64,000 nucleotides of DNA from Paenibacillus plantiphilus (GTDB taxonomy: Bacteria > Bacillota > Bacilli > Paenibacillales > Paenibacillaceae), in NCBI RefSeq assembly GCF_927798095.1, contig NZ_CAKMMF010000010.1, positions 117,025 through 181,024 on the forward strand, read 5' to 3'. Positions 9,771 to 19,700 of this stretch are shown here, piece after piece (position 1 is the first letter of the stretch; each line of letters starts with the position of its first letter). The notes under the pieces are model-generated. The model had not been told where the DNA came from and made no database searches. It saw nothing but the letters and a program-made list of their open reading frames with translations. A program made the position numbers and the translations under genes.

Positions 9771-10925
9771 ATGGAGCGATTCTATTATGACCATGCGGCG
9801 ACAACGCCGCTTCATCCCGAAGTCGCCAAGACGATGATGGATGTGTATGCTGGAACGACAGGCAATGCCTCAAGCACGCATAGCTTCGGACGCGATGCGC
9901 GTCAGCTGCTGAATCGTTCTCGCGACACCGTTGCAGCTCTGCTGGGTTGCCTGCCTAATCAGCTTGTATTTACTTCTGGCGGCACAGAGAGCGACAACCT
10001 TGCCATTATCGGCACAGCCAGAGCGATGCGCAAGCAAGGCAAGGCACATATTATAACTTCCGCGATTGAGCATCACGCGGTATTGCACACCTGCGAAGCT
10101 CTGGAGCGGGAAGGGTTTCGAATAACGGTGCTGCCTGTGGATGCGCAAGGACTTGTCGCGGCTGCGGATGTTGAAGCCGCGATTGAAGCGGACACAGGGC
10201 TAATCAGCATTATGTATGCCAATAACGAGACTGGAACGATTCAACCGATCCAGGAGATTGGTACTGCGGCAAGATCGAGAGGCGTTTGGTTCCATGTCGA
10301 TGCTGTTCAGGCGCTTGGCAAGATACATATTGATCTTCGCACGCTGCCCGTTGATCTGATGAGCTTCTCTGCTCATAAAGTAAATGGACCAGCAGGTGTC
10401 GGCGCGTTGTTCATCGGTGACCGAGTGCCAATTGAACCGATTATGTTTGGAGGTCTGCAGGAGCGCAAGCGCAGATCAGGGACTGAGAATGTGGCGGGGA
10501 TCGCCGGATTGGCGAGGGCATTTGAACTTTCTGTGAAAACAGTGGACGAGAAGAAACTTTTTCTAGACGAGCTTCGTCTTAAATGGATAGAATGGTTGCA
10601 AGAGCTGACCGGATCTCAAGAGATCGTCATTAACGGTCATGAGATTCAGCGGCTGCCGCACATCGCAAACATCAGCTTTATCGGGATTGATACAGAGACG
10701 ATGCTAATGAATCTCGATATGGAGGGCATTGCTGCATCGAGCGGCTCTGCTTGCACTGCAGGAGCTCTGGAGCCTTCACATGTGCTTCGAGCGATGGGGC
10801 TCTCGGAAGAAAGATTATTATCTGCTGTACGTTTCAGCTTCGGATTGGGGAATACTTTGGAGGAACTCGAAATTGCCGCTCAGAAAATTGCAACCTTTTT
10901 GAAACGCATTCGTAGTACTGCCTAG
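9771..10925 (+). CDS. yrvO: Cysteine desulfurase (IscS/NifS class, YrvO type)
   Basis: PLP enzyme that turns cysteine into alanine and a protein persulfide. It shows YYDHAATTPLHPEV at the N-terminus, TSGGTESDNLAI, EHHAVLHTCE, the NNETGTIQP loop, the PLP lysine in SFSAHKVNGPAGVG, and the catalytic cysteine in SGSACTAGALEPSHVL. 384 residues is normal. The ribosome site AGGAAGAGG lies just before ATG 9771. Position between cymR and a gene near mnmA matches the yrvO neighbourhood of Bacillus, where the enzyme gives sulfur to MnmA for tRNA thiolation. A wider role in Fe-S assembly cannot be excluded, as no other desulfurase is visible here. Confidence 0.93.
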   Translation: MERFYYDHAATTPLHPEVAKTMMDVYAGTTGNASSTHSFGRDARQLLNRSRDTVAALLGCLPNQLVFTSGGTESDNLAIIGTARAMRKQGKAHIITSAIEHHAVLHTCEALEREGFRITVLPVDAQGLVAAADVEAAIEADTGLISIMYANNETGTIQPIQEIGTAARSRGVWFHVDAVQALGKIHIDLRTLPVDLMSFSAHKVNGPAGVGALFIGDRVPIEPIMFGGLQERKRRSGTENVAGIAGLARAFELSVKTVDEKKLFLDELRLKWIEWLQELTGSQEIVINGHEIQRLPHIANISFIGIDTETMLMNLDMEGIAASSGSACTAGALEPSHVLRAMGLSEERLLSAVRFSFGLGNTLEELEIAAQKIATFLKRIRSTA

Positions 10926-10941
10926 GAGGACTCTCCGAATC

Positions 10942-11493
10942 GTGATACGTATACAACATTTAATTGGTCTTCCTGTAATTGAAGTGGATTCCGGCAAGCA
11001 GGTTGGACATGTTAAGGATGCTTGGTTTGATGAGCATTGGCAGCTGGACGGCATCGTTCTTGACGCCGGCAGAAGGTTTCTATCTGCGATGAAAGCTGTT
11101 CTATGGCGTGAAGTTCTCGTTATTGGCGATGACGCCGTCCTTATTATGAAAGAAAGCTCTGTAAGCAGAATGAAGCCTCACAACGTACAGCGTTCATTTC
11201 ATACAGGTGCCATTCGATTGAAGGATTTGCCCGTAGTAACGGTTCACGGCGAGCAGCTTGGTCGTGTGTCGGATGTTTATTTTGACGAATTACAGGGTAC
11301 ACAAATAGTAGGCTATGAGTTGACAGATGGTTTCATAGCGGATTTATTGGAAGGCCGCAAGTGGCTCCCCGCTCCGCAGGATTGTGATGCTGTTATGCTC
11401 GGGGAAGATGTTATTATCGTTCCGGCTGGCAGTGAAGCGAATTTGGAGCCGGTCGCCGTTTCTGATTTGAATATAGGGAGAAATGAACCATGA
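10942..11493 (+). CDS. PRC-barrel domain protein (YrrD-like)
   Basis: 183 residues with two PRC-barrel repeats. The first (about 1-75) holds LIGLPVIEVDSGKQVGHVKDAWFDEHWQLDGIV in sense, and the second (about 85-160) holds KDLPVVTVHGEQLGRVSDVYFDELQGTQIVGYEL in sense; only short parts are given as motifs. PRC barrels serve as small docking or RNA/photosynthesis-related modules in other proteins. The role of this stand-alone type is unknown. It starts at GTG 10942 behind AGGAGG (10925-10930). It overlaps the next gene by ATGA (11490-11493), so the two are coupled, and it belongs to the cymR-yrvO operon. Confidence 0.8.
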   Translation: MIRIQHLIGLPVIEVDSGKQVGHVKDAWFDEHWQLDGIVLDAGRRFLSAMKAVLWREVLVIGDDAVLIMKESSVSRMKPHNVQRSFHTGAIRLKDLPVVTVHGEQLGRVSDVYFDELQGTQIVGYELTDGFIADLLEGRKWLPAPQDCDAVMLGEDVIIVPAGSEANLEPVAVSDLNIGRNEP

Positions 11494-11684
11494 GATGCCC
11501 CAACTGCAACTCGAAGGATATCGGGAAAATTGGTTCTCATCAGTTCTACTGCTGGGGATGCTTCATTGAACTGAGTGTTAATGGCGAGAAGATGTCGGTC
11601 TTCCAAGTTGAAGAGGACGGTACATTAAGCTCCCTGGACGATCTGTTCGGTGAAGAAGAAATGCCGCAAGTTCATGCCAATTAA
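11490..11684 (+). CDS. Small zinc-ribbon protein
   Basis: 64 residues. Four cysteines sit as RCPNCNSKDIG and FYCWGCF, the CxxC...CxxC arrangement of a zinc ribbon, followed by an acidic tail (DDLFGEEEMPQ). Size and fold fit a nucleic-acid or protein-binding accessory factor, but no specific function is recognised. The start overlaps the PRC-barrel gene by four bases. It is the last gene of the cymR operon, which ends at the strong hairpin 11716-11765. Confidence 0.75.
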   Translation: MRCPNCNSKDIGKIGSHQFYCWGCFIELSVNGEKMSVFQVEEDGTLSSLDDLFGEEEMPQVHAN

Positions 11685-11715
11685 TAGTGGCGCTATAGTG
11701 TGATTGATTTCAGCT

Positions 11716-11776
11716 ATAACCCGTAAGATGGACACTTTGAGAGAAGTGTTCATCTTACGGGTTATTTGTTTTTTCG
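11716..11776 (+). terminator. Strong Rho-independent terminator ending the cymR operon
   Basis: A 22-base stem (11716-11737 with 11744-11765, one G-T pair, loop TGAGAG) is followed by TTTGTTTTTT. It also marks the left edge of the accessory island. An in-frame 60-codon ORF across it looks spurious. Confidence 0.88.
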
Positions 11777-11893
11777 CGCGCTGGTTAGGGTGTAATAAAA
11801 AACTTACAAATTTAGATAAAATACGCACGTTAATGCGGGTGTATGCTGCCGGTTATGGTTCTCGTGATGTATTTGATTTAGCCTGAAGATATA

Positions 11894-11922
11894 TTGAAAA
11901 AGGGAAAATCAGATGGTAAATT
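11894..11922 (+). promoter_or_regulatory. Candidate promoter of the first small paralog
   Basis: TTGAAA (11894-11899) and TAAATT (11917-11922) are 17 bases apart. The same arrangement, TTGAAT-17-TAAATT, recurs before the third paralog at 13184-13212, within upstream regions that align for over 100 bases. Conservation between copies raises confidence above what the weak -10 would give. Confidence 0.5.
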
Positions 11923-11996
11923 TATGAAATGTAAGGTTTTAGTAATGTTTCTTGAGTGTGGAAAATGAAGTGGAAATAAGTAAAGGAGTGAGGAGC

Positions 11997-12446
11997 ATGG
12001 CGTTTGTTTTTGAAAAGATCACTGAAGCGGGGAGGGAAATATTTAATTCCTTTGATCTGAAATGTCCGATTAATGGAAGGCCACTAGAAGAAACAATGTG
12101 GGCGAGAGATAGGGAACGGGATGCTTTCTTAATTGCACTTGGAGGGGATGGGGAGTATGGCTCGGATCTTCCTATGTTTTATATGTTAATCTGGAATAAC
12201 AATCGAATTAAAGTGGATGCATTCAGTTCTGGCAACGGGGATATCAGTAATGGTGTTGAAATGTTCTGGAAAATAACCAAAATACAAGCTCCAAAATGCT
12301 TGCTTGAAGTTAAGGATGAAATGATAGAGATTATAACGGAAGGTATTGCTTCGGAAGGCTTTGCGGGGCGATGTGAATGGACCAAAAGTGTTCAGTTTGA
12401 TTACATAGCTGCACCTGAATTTATGTTAGAAGTGTATAGCCATTGA
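11997..12446 (+). CDS. Small partner-type protein, paralog 1 of 3 (unknown family)
   Basis: 149 residues, no signal peptide or membrane segment, acidic. It shares with the two downstream paralogs the opening MAFV(F/Y)EKI(T/S)EA, NGRPLE, DRERDAFLI-LGG-G-Y-SD-PMF, the LIWN-N motif, EMFWKITKI-AP and the ending FDYIAAPEF. It is the most diverged of the three and has a short C-terminal tail (MLEVYSH). I do not recognise the family. ATG 11997 is chosen because the paralogs begin there and AAAGGAGTGAGGAGC precedes it; an upstream ATG at 11952 is not conserved. The AT-rich sequence differs from the housekeeping genes around it. Being an orphan copy of the protein encoded next to the giant gene, it may be a partner or immunity-like protein; that is inference. 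Confidence 0.75.
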   Translation: MAFVFEKITEAGREIFNSFDLKCPINGRPLEETMWARDRERDAFLIALGGDGEYGSDLPMFYMLIWNNNRIKVDAFSSGNGDISNGVEMFWKITKIQAPKCLLEVKDEMIEIITEGIASEGFAGRCEWTKSVQFDYIAAPEFMLEVYSH

Positions 12447-12525
12447 GGACATTTCAAGGCATAATAGATGATGTGCGGTTGAATGAAGTAATCATGCAAG
12501 ATGAATTAAAGGAATGTGAGAAGCG

Positions 12526-12957
12526 ATGGCATTTGTATATGAAAAAATTTCAGAAGCGGATCGGGAACTGTATCAATCATTCAATCTGAGGAGCCCGTTT
12601 AATGGAAGACCTCTGGAAACGAGAAAGTGGACAATAGATCGGGAACGCAACGCTTACCTAATCTCTCTGGGCGGACAAGGGACATATAATTCCGACATAC
12701 CTATGTTTCATACACTCATATGGAATGGGAATACAATTAACATAGATTCATTTACAACCGGAATTGGTGATGTCAGTAGCGGGATAGAGAAGTTCTGGAA
12801 AATAACTAAAATAGAAGCTCCGATAGATTTATATGAGAAGAAGGACGAATTGATTGATTTAATGAAGGAAGCTTTTGATGCAAAAGGATTTGCCGGTAGT
12901 AAAGATTGTGTTGTTAGCGTTCATTTTGATTTTATCGCAGCACCTGAATTTAAATAG
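12526..12957 (+). CDS. Small partner-type protein, paralog 2 of 3
   Basis: 143 residues, very close to paralog 3 over nearly its whole length (SFNLRSPFNGRPLETRKW, DRER-AYL-S-GGQGTY, NTINIDSFTTG-GDVS, KEAFDAKGFAGSKDCVV, FDFIAAPEF). No targeting signal. ATG 12526 follows AAAGGA (12508-12513) and a nearer GAGAAG. It lies 79 bases after paralog 1, with no terminator between, and directly before a decayed fragment that resembles the N-terminus of the giant protein. It was therefore probably once paired with its own large gene. Function unknown. Confidence 0.75.
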   Translation: MAFVYEKISEADRELYQSFNLRSPFNGRPLETRKWTIDRERNAYLISLGGQGTYNSDIPMFHTLIWNGNTINIDSFTTGIGDVSSGIEKFWKITKIEAPIDLYEKKDELIDLMKEAFDAKGFAGSKDCVVSVHFDFIAAPEFK

Positions 12958-12982
12958 AGGTTATTGTATGTAGATTAAATCG

Positions 12983-13017
12983 CTGAACGTCTGATTAAAT
13001 TAGCTGGAGACGTTCAG
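12983..13017. repeat. Inverted repeat inside the decayed fragment
   Basis: CTGAACGTCT (12983-12992) and AGACGTTCAG (13008-13017) are perfect inverted arms around a 15-base loop. No T run follows, so it is not a usual terminator; it may be incidental or a deletion scar. Confidence 0.5.
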
Positions 13018-13065
13018 GTTAAAGTAGGGGCTTTCTTCGAAGCACCCGTTAATAAGGATACTATA

Positions 13066-13097
13066 GTCCCCTATGGTGGAAATAGGGGGCTTTTTTG
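13066..13097 (+). terminator. Rho-independent terminator after paralog 2
   Basis: GTCCCCTAT (13066-13074) pairs with ATAGGGGGC (13082-13090), followed by TTTTTT. It separates the first two small genes from the third one and the giant gene. Confidence 0.8.
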
Positions 13098-13183
13098 CGT
13101 CTAAAGTTACAGACTGTTTTTGAGGATAGTGGAGGGGAGTTGAGTTAAGAAGCTTGATGATTTATTGGATTTAGTGTGCAGTA

Positions 13184-13212
13184 TTGAATAAAGAAAGTTC
13201 ATATGGTAAATT
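13184..13212 (+). promoter_or_regulatory. Candidate promoter of paralog 3 and the giant gene
   Basis: TTGAAT (13184-13189), 17-base spacer, TAAATT (13207-13212). It repeats the element before paralog 1 with the same spacing. It lies after the terminator at 13066 and would drive the overlapping small-gene/giant-gene pair. Confidence 0.5.
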
Positions 13213-13290
13213 AAAGAAATATTGTCTATAGGTAAATAATATAGAAACTGAAATATGAAGTGAAATAAAGCAGACGAGGAGAGAGATACA

Positions 13291-13749
13291 ATGGCATTTG
13301 TTTATGAAAAAATTTCAGAAGCGGACCAGGGACGGTTCCAATCATTCAATCTGAGGAGCCCGTTTAATGGAAGGCCTCTGGAAACGAGAAAGTGGATAGT
13401 TGATCGAGAACGCGATGCTTATTTAGTCTCCATGGGCGGTCAAGGGACATATGATTCCGAAATACCCATGTTTCATGCACTTATATGGAACGGGAATACA
13501 ATAAACATAGATTCGTTTACAACCGGAACTGGTGATGTCAGTATCGGAATAGAGAAATTTTGGAAAATAACTAGAATAGAGGCCCCGGTAGATGTACGAG
13601 AGAAGGAGGACGAATTGCTAGATTTAATTAAGGACGCTTTTGATGCAAAAGGATTTGCTGGTAGTAAAGATTGTGTTGTTAACGTTCACTTTGATTTTAT
13701 TGCAGCACCTGAATTTAGATTGGGGGTGAAAAAACTTGATCACTGTTGA
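13291..13749 (+). CDS. Small partner-type protein, paralog 3 of 3, overlapping the giant gene
   Basis: 152 residues with the same core as paralog 2, differing at scattered positions. The C-terminus runs on past the common APEF ending with RLGVKKLDHC because the reading frame continues into the giant gene. ATG 13291 follows GAGGAGAG (13276-13283). Its last 14 bases overlap the start of the giant gene, whose ribosome site (GGGGGTG, 13722-13728) lies inside this gene, so translation of the two is probably coupled. Such an upstream small gene recalls frpD before frpC in Neisseria, but no sequence likeness to FrpD or a lipobox was seen. Roles as immunity protein, chaperone or export helper are possible and unproven. 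Confidence 0.8.
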   Translation: MAFVYEKISEADQGRFQSFNLRSPFNGRPLETRKWIVDRERDAYLVSMGGQGTYDSEIPMFHALIWNGNTINIDSFTTGTGDVSIGIEKFWKITRIEAPVDVREKEDELLDLIKDAFDAKGFAGSKDCVVNVHFDFIAAPEFRLGVKKLDHC

Positions 13750-16700
13750 TGAAATAATTGATTATGTTGAATCATGGCGCTCTCAAAACGGGATAGCAAA
13801 TACTCAAAGTTTAACCTCCGAACAATTGATAAAACTAGCTAACGATGTGCAGGGTAAAGTTAAGCAACTTTCCTTTGAATCGCCAGTTACAGGAGCTAAC
13901 ATTGTTCCTTATAGTGGTAAATTAGGTGATTATTACGCTTTCCAAGTGGCAGCTGGAATTTCCAAAAGCACCGGAAAGATGTTGAGTTACGCGAGCGACT
14001 TGCAGGCGGGAGATCTGCTTAATAGTGAGGAATTTAGGGAAGCACTTCAACGTGCTGCTGGCAGCGAGCTTCTTGGAGACAGAATTATTGACGGTCCTCC
14101 AAAGGAAAATGGTGTTCGCCCTTCTCGTTATGGTGTTGGCGATGTGCTGGCTATTGTTGACTATGTGTCAAAGGAGGCCATGCTCGCCAATGCACATGGC
14201 AATGTAATAACTTTAACGGCAGAAGCGATACATGGGAGTGTCTGGGCTTTGACAGAGCTGCCTACTCTTTTGGAAATGCCTAAAGTAACAAGCATTGAAG
14301 GAGTACCTAAGGAACAACTCCTTAGCCGTTTAGAATATTTCAGGGGATTGGGTTTTTCTGAAGAAAAAGCTCTAATGGGATTGCGTGAATATTTATCTGT
14401 AATATCAAAAAACAATATGTCCATGGTGGATATTTATATAAGTGAAAATAAAATTATAGGGGTTGATACCTCAAAACTGACAGGCAGAGGTGGATTTAAT
14501 ATTCCTCTAGGTGCAGAGAGAGTTACAACAATCGCTGAATTATTGACGCCAATATCGGAGGCTGATCATAGATTCAGATTTCCGGTAAAGTATGAATTGG
14601 CTAATCCATTGATTGTAAGCGAAATGGATTCTTACACTAGAATGATAGTTGAAACTATGGGGCAGACACCGGAATCTGGATTGAAGTCGAAATATTCTGT
14701 ATTGTCTGAAGTCGCTAAATATGAAAGAGTACGCGGCATTACCCACAAGGCTGTTGGAGCATTTGGCGGTGTGCTGATTGTCATTGACGGGATAAACATG
14801 GTTTCAGAGGCAAACGAAGCCTATAAAGCTGGGAATTCAGAGCTTGGCAATAAAATTGTTAGAGATTGGACATTGGAGACAGCGGGTGGATTCGCGAATG
14901 CTGCCTTATTTATGGAGATAGTTGCGCCATTCGCTTTGACACTTGGTGTGAGTGGCGGACCATTAGGTATTGCTGCGGGTATTATTCTAGAGCTGGGAGC
15001 AGGGATCATCGGCTGGACCGTTGGAACTGAAATCGGACATTTCGTCAGTGATCTCTTTGGAGACTTGCGTAGTATATTTTACACTGCCGAGGGTATGTCA
15101 TCCCCTCTTATTCTCGATCTAGATGGAGACGGTGTTGAAACAACCTTACTCAAAGACGGCATTAACTTTGATCATGATAACAACGGCTTTGCCGAAAAGT
15201 CCGCTTGGGTAGGCAAGGATGATGGTCTATTAATACGTGACGTGAATGGAAATGGAATAATCGATAACGGGAACGAGCTCTTCGGCAATAATACACTGAT
15301 GAAGAATGGAGCAAAGGCAGCTAACGGATTTGCAGCTCTTGCCGATATCGACGACAATCGTGACGGTAAAATTGATGCAAATGATGCAGCTTACAGCCAA
15401 TTGCGCATATGGAAAGATGTTAACAGCGACGGTGTAATTAATAATGGAGAGATTCTGACGCTTACTGATGCTGGGGTAGTATCTATAGGTACTGGCTACA
15501 GTTCATCAAACATGGTTGATGCTCAAGGAAATGAACACAGGCAGATAGGAGCCTTTACCAAGGCAGATGGAACAACCGCAGCCATGCATGATGTATGGTT
15601 TAAAATGGATAAGATGTATTCTGAAACGAATAATCCACTGGCTGTAACTGCAGAGGTGCTTCATTTACCTGATATAAAAGGTTTTGGAGATGTCCACAGC
15701 TTGCATCAGGCTATGATGAGGGATGGCAGCGGACGGCTGCAAACCCTGGTGCAACAATTCGCCAGTGAATCTGACGCCGGGCTCAGAAAGCAGTTGGTGA
15801 CGACTATTATTTATGCGTGGTCCGGCGTGGAAGGAATAGATCCGAATAGCCGAGACATCAATATCGGGGATGCAAGAAAGCTGGAGGCGCTCGAACAATT
15901 TTTTGGGGAAAAATTTTCGCAAAGCGGCTCACGCAATCCGCGTATGCAGGCAGCCGCGCTCATTACAAATGCATTCGACAAGCTGTCTGAAAGCGTTTAT
16001 ACACAGCTATTAGCACAAACTCACTTGAAACAACTTTATAGTAAAATTTCATTCGGTTGGGATGCCAGCACGAGTAGTGCTCGGCTCGATCTTTCAGGTG
16101 CAGCAGCTGAATTATTAACGCTTCTTTCAAACGATGAACAAGCTGGGAAAGATTTGTTAAGTCAGTTTATTGGCAACATCCAGCAGCTCCAGGTTTCAGG
16201 TATTGTAAATTTTGATACATTCCGTAATGTATTTATAGCAAAGGGACCTGAATATGCTCAACTTATTGAAGTAGCTGGGAAAGTTCAACTGTTAGGTACA
16301 CATGCGAACGATTCTCTAACAGGCACGGATTCAAGTGATGCGATTTGGGGGCTGGACGGGAGAGACGTTATTGTTGGCAATGGAGGTCACGATTCTCTAT
16401 ATGGTGACTTTGATAACAGCGTTTTTTCGGGTGGAGACGACACGCTATATGGCGGTACTGGCAATGATATGCTGGATGGAGGAGCTGGGAACGATAAGCT
16501 GTATGGCGGAGACAGCAGTGACACCTCATTGTCGCGTACAAATGGCAACGATACATATTTATTTGGTCGTGGTTATGGTCAGGATACGATCATCGATTAT
16601 GACGGGACGGTTGGTAATGCGGATGTGATTAAGTTAAAAGCCGACGTACTTCCCGGAGACATGACGCTAAGAAGAAACGGCAATCATCTAGAGCTGACCA

Positions 16701-19700
16701 TTAATGGAACGAGCGACAAATTGACGATCTCGAACTACTTCGAGAGTGGCGGCAAGTATGTGGTGGAAAGTATACGGTTTGCCGATGGGACAGTGTGGAA
16801 TGCGGCGATCATAAAGGCAGCGGTGCGTGTAGTTGTCGGCAGCGAGTCGAGTGAAACGTTAATGGGCTATGAAGACCATGACGTCCTTCACGGTATGGGC
16901 GGCGATGATACGCTATACGGAAATACTGGCGATGATCGCCTCGAAGGCGGTACTGGCAATGATCAGCTATACGGTCATCTTGGCGATGATGTGCTGGACG
17001 GTGGTGCAGGCTACGATACGTTGTACGGGGGAGACAGCAATGATACCTCTTATACTCGGGCAAATGGCAATGATACGTATGTATTCGGTCGCGGCTATGA
17101 TCAAGATACGATTATCGATTATGACGGAACGGCAGTGAATGCGGATGTAATCAAATTAAAAGCAGACATAGCGCCGGAAGATGTGACGCTGCGGAGAAAC
17201 GGCAATCACCTGGTGCTAAGTATCAACGGAACGAGCGATAAGCTGACGGTTACGAACTATTTCGAGAGCAGCGGCAAGTACGTGGTGGAAAGTGTGCAAT
17301 TTGCCGATGGCACGGTATGGGATGCTGCTGCTGTGAAAGCTGCGGTGCGTGTGATTGTCGGCAGCGAGTCCAGTGAGACGTTAACAGGTTATGAAGACCA
17401 TGACATCCTTCGTGGCATGGGCGGCGATGACATGCTTTACGGGAATGCGGGAGACGATGATCTAGATGGCGGCAGCGGCAATGATACGCTATACGGGCAG
17501 CTTGGCAATGACCGTCTGGATGGCGGCATGGGCAATGATACGCTGTACGGTCATGACGGCAACGATGTGCTGGTCGGAGGAAGCGGCAACGATACGTTGT
17601 ACGGCGGAGACAGCAACGACACCTCGTATACACGAGCAAACGGCAACGATACGTATGTATTTGGCCTTGGCTATGGTCAGGATACGATCTTCGACTATGA
17701 CGGAACGGCTGGGAATGCAGATGTAATTAAGATGAATGCAGACGTAGCGCCAAGTGATGTGTCGCTGCGAAGAAACGGCAATCATCTGGAGCTGAGCATC
17801 AATGGAACGAGCGACAAGCTGACGGTAATGAACTACTTCGAGAGCAGCGGCAAGTATGTGGTGGAGAGCGTACAGTTTGCCGATGGCACGGTATGGGATG
17901 CGGCGGCTGTGAAGACAGCGGTGCGCGTCGTTACGGGCAGTGAGTCGAGCGAAACATTAACAGGCTATGAAGACCATGACACTCTGCGTGGACTGGGCGG
18001 CGACGATACGTTATATGGAAATGCGGGAGATGATCGTCTGGAAGGCGGCAGCGGCAACGATCAGTTGCACGGTCAGCTTGGCAATGACCGCCTGGAAGGC
18101 AGCTATGGGAATGATACGCTGTATGGCTATGAGGGTAATGATCACCTGGACGGAGGAACAGGCAACGATACGCTGTACGGCGGCCAAAGCAGCGATACCT
18201 CGTATGCGCGAGCAAACGGCAACGATACGTATGTATTCGGTCTTGGCTATGGTCAGGATACGATCATTGACTATGATGGAACGATTGGAAATGCAGATCG
18301 GATTAAGCTGAGAGCAGATGTATGGCCAAGTGATGTGTCGCTGCGAAGAAATGGCTTGCATTTGGAGCTGAGCATCAACGGAACGAGCGACAAATTGACG
18401 GTCTCGAACTACTTCGTGAGCAACGGCACGTATGTGGTGGAAAGTATACAGTTTGCCGATGGCACGGTATGGGATGCCGCAGCTGTGAAGACGGCGGTGC
18501 GTGCAATTGCCGGCAGCGAGTTGAGCGAAACGTTAACGGGCTATGAAGATCATGACAGTCTTCGTGGACTCGGCGGTGAAGACAAGCTGTATGGCAGTGC
18601 AGGCAATGACGTGCTGGACGGAGGAGCCGGCAACGATACGCTGTATGGTGGAGACAACAATGACACCTCGTATACACGAGCAAATGGCAATGATACGTAT
18701 ATATTCGGACGCGGCTATGGTCAAGATACGATCATTGATTACGACGGAACAGATGGCAATGCGGATGTCATCCAGTTCAATGCAGACGTATTGCCAGGCG
18801 ATGTGACGCTGCGAAGAAACGGCAATCATCTGGAGCTCAGCATCAATGGTACGAATGACAAGCTGACGGTCTCGAACTATTTCGAGAGCAGCGGCAAGTA
18901 TGTGGTGGAGAGTGTGCAGTTTGCCGATGGCACAGTATGGGATGCGGCAGCTGTGAAGGCAGCGGTGCGTGTTGTTGTCGGTGGTGAGTCGAGTGAGACG
19001 TTAACAGGTTATGAAGGCCATGACACCCTTCGTGGCATGGGTGGCGATGATATGCTATACGGCAATGCGGGGGATGATCGCTTAGAAGGTGGCAATGGCA
19101 ATGATACGCTGTACGGTCAGCTAGGCAATGATCATCTAGAAGGCGGCACGGGCAATGATACGCTGTACGGCCATGACGGCCATGACGTGCTGGACGGAGG
19201 AATCGGCAACGATACGTTGTATGGCGGAGACAGCATTGACACCTCGTATACACGAGCAAACGGCAATGATACGTATGTATTCGGCCGTGGCTATGGTCAG
19301 GATACGATCATCGACTATGATGGAACGACTGGGAATGCGGATGTAATTAGATTGAATGCAGGTATAGCACCGAGCGATGTGACGCTGCGAAGAAACGGCA
19401 ATCATCTGGAGCTGAGCATCAATGGAACGAGCGACAAGCTGACGGTAACGAACTACTTCGAGAGCAGCGGCAAGTATGTGGTAGAAAGCGTGCAGTTTGC
19501 CGATGGAACGGTGTGGGATGCGGCAGCAGTGAAGACAGCGGTGCGAGCGGTTACCGGCAGTGAGTCAAGCGAGACGTTAACGGGCTATGAAGACCATGAC
19601 GTCCTTCGCGGACTTGGCGGTGATGACACGCTCTACGGGAACGCGGGAGATGACCGCTTAGTTGGCGGCAACGGCAACGATCAGCTGCACGGCCACCTTG

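Larger units (their letters stand above)
12979..13104 (+). pseudogene. Decayed N-terminal fragment of a second giant (13736-type) gene
   Basis: Read in the frame starting at 12982, the sequence gives AERLIKLAGDVQVKV, then a stretch with FEAPV, then TIVPYGG. The giant protein's residues 29-63 read SEQLIKLANDVQGKV, FESPV and NIVPYSG at the same spacing, about 60% identity over some 35 residues by eye. A stop codon lies just upstream (12976-12978) and the frame ends at 13102-13104, so there is no start and no full gene. The position directly behind paralog 2 mirrors the giant gene's position behind paralog 3. A terminator hairpin now overlaps the 3' part. Confidence 0.7.

Noticed and set aside
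11704..11886. 60-codon frame after the zinc-ribbon gene
   Set aside because: It runs through the terminator hairpin 11716-11765 and has no ribosome site or recognisable motif.
12976..13017. Inverted repeat as possible attachment or recombination site
   Set aside because: Arms of 10 bases with no integrase or repeated core nearby; more simply part of the decayed gene fragment.
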